Source: Microvelia longipes
Taxonomy: Eukaryota > Arthropoda > Insecta > Hemiptera > Veliidae
Assembly: GCA_018340805.1 (NCBI GenBank)
Contig: JACMZG010001914.1
Coordinates: forward strand, 3,911,778-3,975,777
Direction: 5' to 3'
DNA length: 64,000 nt
The notes beneath the pieces were generated by a model. The model saw only the letters and a program-made list of their open reading frames with translations, made no database searches and had not been told where the DNA came from. The position numbers and the translations under genes were made by a program. Below, piece after piece: positions 60,055 through 64,000 of the stretch. The first letter of the stretch is position 1. Each line of letters starts with the position of its first letter.

Positions 60055-60293
60055 ACATATGAGTATAATTTCGGACATATGAGTCTATAATTTCGAACAT
60101 TGAGTCTATAATTTCGAACATATGAGTCTATAATTTAGAACTTATGAGTCTATAATTTAGAACTTATGAGTCTATAATTTGGAACATTGAGTCTATAATT
60201 TCGAACATATGAGTATAATTTAGAACTTATGAGTCTATAATTTAGAACTTATGAGTCTATAATTTAGAACTTATGAGTCTATAATTTCGAATC
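60055..60293 (+). repeat. 21-22-bp minisatellite close to the exon acceptor
   Basis: Unit GAACATATGAGTCTATAATTT with C/A alternation (TTTCGAACAT, TTTAGAACTT), about 11 copies. Ends about 130 bp before the spen exon at 60425. Confidence 0.93.
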
Positions 60294-60424
60294 GTGACTG
60301 TCTAAAATGTTTTTTCTCTTAGTGGTTAAACATCTGTAAGTCTGTTGTACTCTTTTACTGATAATCTGTCTTACAAACTTTTCTTAGATAAAATGCTTAA
60401 AATATTCTTTCACGTCTGTTACAG

Positions 60425-60619
60425 GTCTAGCGAGGAGGTGGTGGGGTTCGAGAGAACTCATTTCTACGAGAGTAGCGGACGGGAGGGGAGAGACTACTTG
60501 AGTAGGCGATATCATCAACCTGAACCAAATTTACCTCCTAGATCCAGGCGGCAGGATCCGACACGTACCATTTACAGGAACGGACCTTATTCAGCCCTCA
60601 TCTCACCTACCACTGAGAG
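60425..60619 (+). CDS. spen: Split ends (SPEN) internal exon: linker after first RRM
   Basis: This exon contributes one base that completes the Ser codon left open by the exon at 12080-12286, then 64 full codons beginning SSEEVVGFERTHFYESS and including REGRDYLSRRYHQ, and ends with two bases (AG) of the next codon. The acceptor is a pyrimidine-rich tract ending CTGTTACAG at 60424, and the donor GTAAGC starts at 60620. The peptide is rich in Arg, Ser, Pro and Tyr and resembles the low-complexity linker after SPEN RRM1, which in vertebrates has a similar GF-(E/D)-RT-x-x-Y block. It has no catalytic domain. The in-frame ATG at 60345 lies in the intron and is not a start. The spen assignment rests on compatible phase, strand, order and this resemblance; the exon alone would be harder to name. 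Confidence 0.85.
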
Positions 60620-60639
60620 GTAAGCCACTTCTTTCAAGC

Positions 60640-62080
60640 TCCATATAGGGTTGCTAAACATGTTGACGAGTTGTCATGTAGAGGTTTTGACGGCTTATTT
60701 CATTTTAAGAGCATACTACAGTTCCAACTCGTCTTTCGAATCATAGGTTTGAAAACGAGTTAAAGCTGTTTAACAATTCCTACTCGTCTATAGTGCCATA
60801 GGTCTACAAACAATTTGAACCCTGTTTAAATGCTCCAACACGTCTATTGTGCCATTGGTCTACTGACAAATTGAAGCCTGTTTACAATTAGGTTGTTCGA
60901 TATTAACCTCAAGCCAACTTGTAGCCCTCAATTAATAGCCACAAGTGCTCTGTTAAACACGATAAAAATATAGGCTTCAAGCTCTAGCTTCGTTGTTGAC
61001 AGCAAAAACTTCTAGCTAGAGCCGTTTGGTGGCAAATATTAACGAATATCATTAACGAATTATAACTCCTCGCCAATGTTAGCTCTAACAACGGCCATTA
61101 TTAGCTAATAATGGACTAACGCATTTTTCTTCTTGTTGAAAATAAATAAGAAAAAAATCATCCAAGAACTAACAGTTTGTCCTTTCACTTTAAAGCTTTT
61201 TGAATTTAATTCGCTTATTAAAGTACTCGGTAAAAGTCATATGGATTCATTAAAAAGCAATAGGATCTACAACTCGCTTCCATCTATGTCTTAAGTCGTT
61301 AAAAGTCACACGAAGTCCTCAATATTGCACTGTTGGTTCGTAACTCCTGCACTTTTTCTTTATCCGAGTGTTTTTAGGTTATTTCTACTCATTGAATTGG
61401 ATAGAAAGAGTTGTTCTATTTTCATTTTTTTTCTTGTTGGGTATTCACAGCATTTATTGAAACTTTAAATTTAATTTAAAGTAACTATTTGTGCTTTAAA
61501 TCCATATAAGGCCTTACTATACATTCTATGAGGTTAAGTTAAGAATAACCTTTCGTTAAGTCACTTATCTTAGAACTTAACTTAAACCATAAATAATGTA
61601 TAAGTTTTATTTCCTATTTTATTTTAATGTTTAAAATTTTCAAGAGAGAATAGAATTCGTGGATAGTTGACATGAGAGGAGTAGGAAGGCGATTTCATTT
61701 TTCCCTCTGAAAATAATTTTTTGTCATTAGCACACCTAGCAGAATTGGAACCGAAATACCTCTGGCCTTGGTTCTAGAGTGTCTTATGTTTTTATCAAAT
61801 GTATAGACTTGCCTAATTTTGGTTCCAAATCTGCTGTTGGAGTTATAATGACACCAACGTCTTTTCAAGTAGATTGTGTCTGACTCAACAGTGTATACAC
61901 TGTTGTGCATAGCTGTATTCAGCTGTATTGGAATATTAACTTGAGTCTGCCTAGAGCCAAAGATAGATTTTTACAATTAAACCGGCTTTTAATGATATCA
62001 CTATTATATTGTAATACAGTTACTGCAATTATCTTTTATGCAATTAATGTTATAGCTAGGCTCGCTTCTTAATCAAATGA
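60640..62080. other. Intron stretch after the second exon
   Basis: Three loose copies of an about 65-bp text at 60720-60885 (CTCGTCT-T-GTGCCATAGGTCTAC, GACAAATTGAAGCCTGTTTA). Beyond that, unique sequence without supported genes. Confidence 0.5.
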
Positions 62081-62084
62081 AGTC

Positions 62085-62360
62085 TAGGATAAGTGTAAGT
62101 CAAGTCTGCTTTAAGTGTAAGTTAAGTCTACGTTGAGTGTAATTTAAGTCTACGTTAAGTGTAAGTCAAGTTTAGGTTAAGTGTAAGTCGAGTCCACTTT
62201 TAGTGTAATTCAAATCTACGATAAGTGTAAGTCAAGTCAACGTTAATTGTAAGTCAAGTCTGTTAAGTGTAAGTCAAGTCTACGTTAATTGTAAGTCAAG
62301 TCTGTTAAGTGTAAGTCAAGTCTACGTTAATTGTAAGTCAAGTCTTGTTAAGTTTACGTC
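62085..62360 (+). repeat. 20-22-bp tandem array, about 12 copies
   Basis: Unit AAGTCTACGTTAAGTGTAAG, TC. In the second half units alternate between TCTACGTTAATTG and TCTGTTAAGTG, a two-unit pattern. Confidence 0.9.
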
Positions 62361-63124
62361 AAATGTACGGCAGAGGCGGTAATTAAGTAAGGGTTTTTTC
62401 AAACTTCCCGCTATCATGACTTTAATATCTTGAATTTCTTCGATTTCTCCTTCCTTTAAGCGAATTTCCTTTGAAAAAAATCGCTAATGGGTTGTTTGAC
62501 ATAACATGAGCCACTAGATATGGCTTGAAATCCTCGTGTGATGATTACATTCTTTATATCAGTCATTTGAAATCCTAAACTAATATGACGGAAATATTGA
62601 ATTATCTGACGTGGATTTTCTGTTCATTTAGTCAAACAGTTATTAAGTTGTTAAAAATACTAAAGTTTATCAATAATGTTTGTTACATTTATTTGCTATT
62701 CTGAGGATCATCTTTCTATTCTTGTAGTAATAATTTTATTCTTATTCATAAAATTTTAAGGTTGTACTACCCGCACTTATTTCGTATTCCCTGAATTGTT
62801 GAAACTTTAAAATTTTGTACTCATGCTTAGCAAATTGTGCTGATAAGTCTAGCGTCCTCCGATATTTAATATCATGCTTACAAACTTATATTGGTCATGC
62901 TTACTTTGTAATATTGTTTGTAAAAATCTATCGATGCTAAACGCTTTTAGCTGGTTTCAATGTATGGTGTAACAAATTTAGTGCGATTCTAATCTAAATT
63001 GTGGCTTTAGTTTGAGAAATTAAATTGAATTTTTGTGATAAAAATGAGGTTGTGTAACGTCACAAGCTCATCAATTGAACATTATGAAGTACGAAAATAA
63101 ATATTTTGTATTTGGTTTTAAGTT

Positions 63125-63960
63125 GTTTTTCTCTTAGTGGCAGTTCAGCCTTAATGTTTTTTCTCTTAGTGGCAGTTTTTAATGTTTTTTTCTCTTAGTG
63201 GCAGTTCAGCCTTAATGTTTTTTTTCTCTTAGTGGCAGTTCAGCCTTAATGTTTTTTTCTCTTAGTGGCAGTTCGCCTTAATGTTTTTTCTCTTAGTGGC
63301 AGTTCAGCCTTAATGTTTTTTTTCTCTTAGTGGCAGTTCAGCCTTATGTTTTTTTCTTAGTGGCAGTTCAGCCTTTATGTTTTTTTCTCTCCTTAATGTT
63401 TTTTTCTCTTAGTGGCAGTTCAGCCTTAATGTTTTTTTCTCTTAGTGGCAGTTCAGCCTTAATGTTTTTTTTCTCTTAGTGGCAGTTCAGCCTTAATGTT
63501 TTTTCTCTTAGTGGCAGTCAGCCTTAATGTTTTTTTTCTCTTAGTGGCAGTTCAGCTCTTAATGTTTTTTTCTCTTAGTGGCAGGTTCAGCCTTAATGTT
63601 TTTTTCTCTTAGTGGCAGTTCAGCCTTTATGTTTTTTTCTCTTAATGGCAGTAATGCCTTAATGTTTTTTTTCTCTTAGTGGCAGTTCAGCCTTAATGTT
63701 TTTTTCTCTTAGTGGCAGTTTTAGCCTTAATGTTTTTTCTCTTAGTGGCAGTTCAGCCTTTATGTTTTTTTCTCTTAGTGGCAGTAATGCCTTAATGTTT
63801 TTTTCTCTTAGTGGCAGTGCTTGTTTTTTTCTCTTAGTGGCAGTTCAGCCTTTATGTTTTTTCTCTTTAGTGGCAGTAGCCTTAATGTTTTTTTCTCTTA
63901 GTTTTTTTGTGGCAGTTGCACAGTGTTTTTTACTTTTTAGGTTTTTATTTGTTTTTCTCT
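63125..63960 (+). repeat. 32-bp tandem array, about 26 copies, reaching the window end
   Basis: Unit TTTTTTCTCTTAGTGGCAGT, TCAGCCTTAATG with T-run length changes. The pyrimidine run followed by CTTAG is acceptor-like in every unit. The 91-codon ORF is spurious. Confidence 0.95.
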
Positions 63961-64000
63961 TAAAGCCTTAGTGAGTGGCAGGCCTTTTCTTTCATTATAG

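Larger units (their letters stand above)
60620..64000 (+). other. 5' part of the following spen intron (incomplete)
   Basis: Starts at the GTAAGC donor. It contains AT-rich unique sequence to about 62080, then two tandem arrays (62085-62360 and 63125-63960), and runs off the window without another recognisable exon. Confidence 0.7.

Overview
The window is non-coding, very AT-rich animal DNA, almost certainly from an arthropod and probably an insect. A hemipteran is my guess from repeat style only; the sequence does not prove it. Two short, well-conserved exons on the + strand (12080-12286 and 60425-60619) are the only host coding sequence I can support. Their translations match the end of the first RRM of a Split ends/SPEN (Spen, SHARP/MINT) protein and the linker that follows it. 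The splice phases agree: exon A ends with TC, exon B begins with G, and together they rebuild a Ser codon. The gene therefore carries a 48.1 kb intron here, with at least 12.1 kb of intron before exon A and 3.4 kb after exon B. Everything else in the window is intronic.

The introns are dominated by repeats. (1) More than twenty tandem arrays have units from 19 to about 194 bp, including 30 bp at 1.8-3.5 kb, 21 bp at 8.1-8.7 kb, about 97/194 bp at 9.7-10.9 kb, 31 bp at 15.0-15.5 kb, 51 bp at 21.7-22.8 kb, 36 bp at 26.1-27.3 kb, 30 bp at 44.6-45.1 kb, about 23 bp at 53.2-53.7 kb and 32 bp at 63.1-64.0 kb. (2) There are many (TA)n microsatellites. (3) Dispersed transposable-element remains include a family with an internal 5S-rRNA-like segment (about a dozen pieces, both strands), a tRNA-derived SINE (four pieces), two non-LTR retrotransposon fragments (an endonuclease start and an RT-ORF C terminus), several foldback or TIR elements (28.6, 29.8, 49.2, 54.3, 55.1 and 20.8-21.7 kb), and an unusual 1 kb cluster of nested inverted repeats at 56.1-57.1 kb.

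The most interesting structural signals are the 5S-containing repeat family; tandem arrays that appear to have grown from inside identifiable transposable elements (15.0 kb from the foldback at 54.3 kb, and 34.1 kb inside a 5S-family copy); a recurring 28-30 nt motif resembling a hammerhead-ribozyme core; and the poly-hairpin cluster at 56 kb. I found no operon, CRISPR array, defence system or other new protein-coding system. Long ORFs in this window are by-products of tandem units whose length is divisible by three. Many units in the arrays carry one-base indels, which could be real divergence or unpolished long-read consensus; both should be kept in mind.
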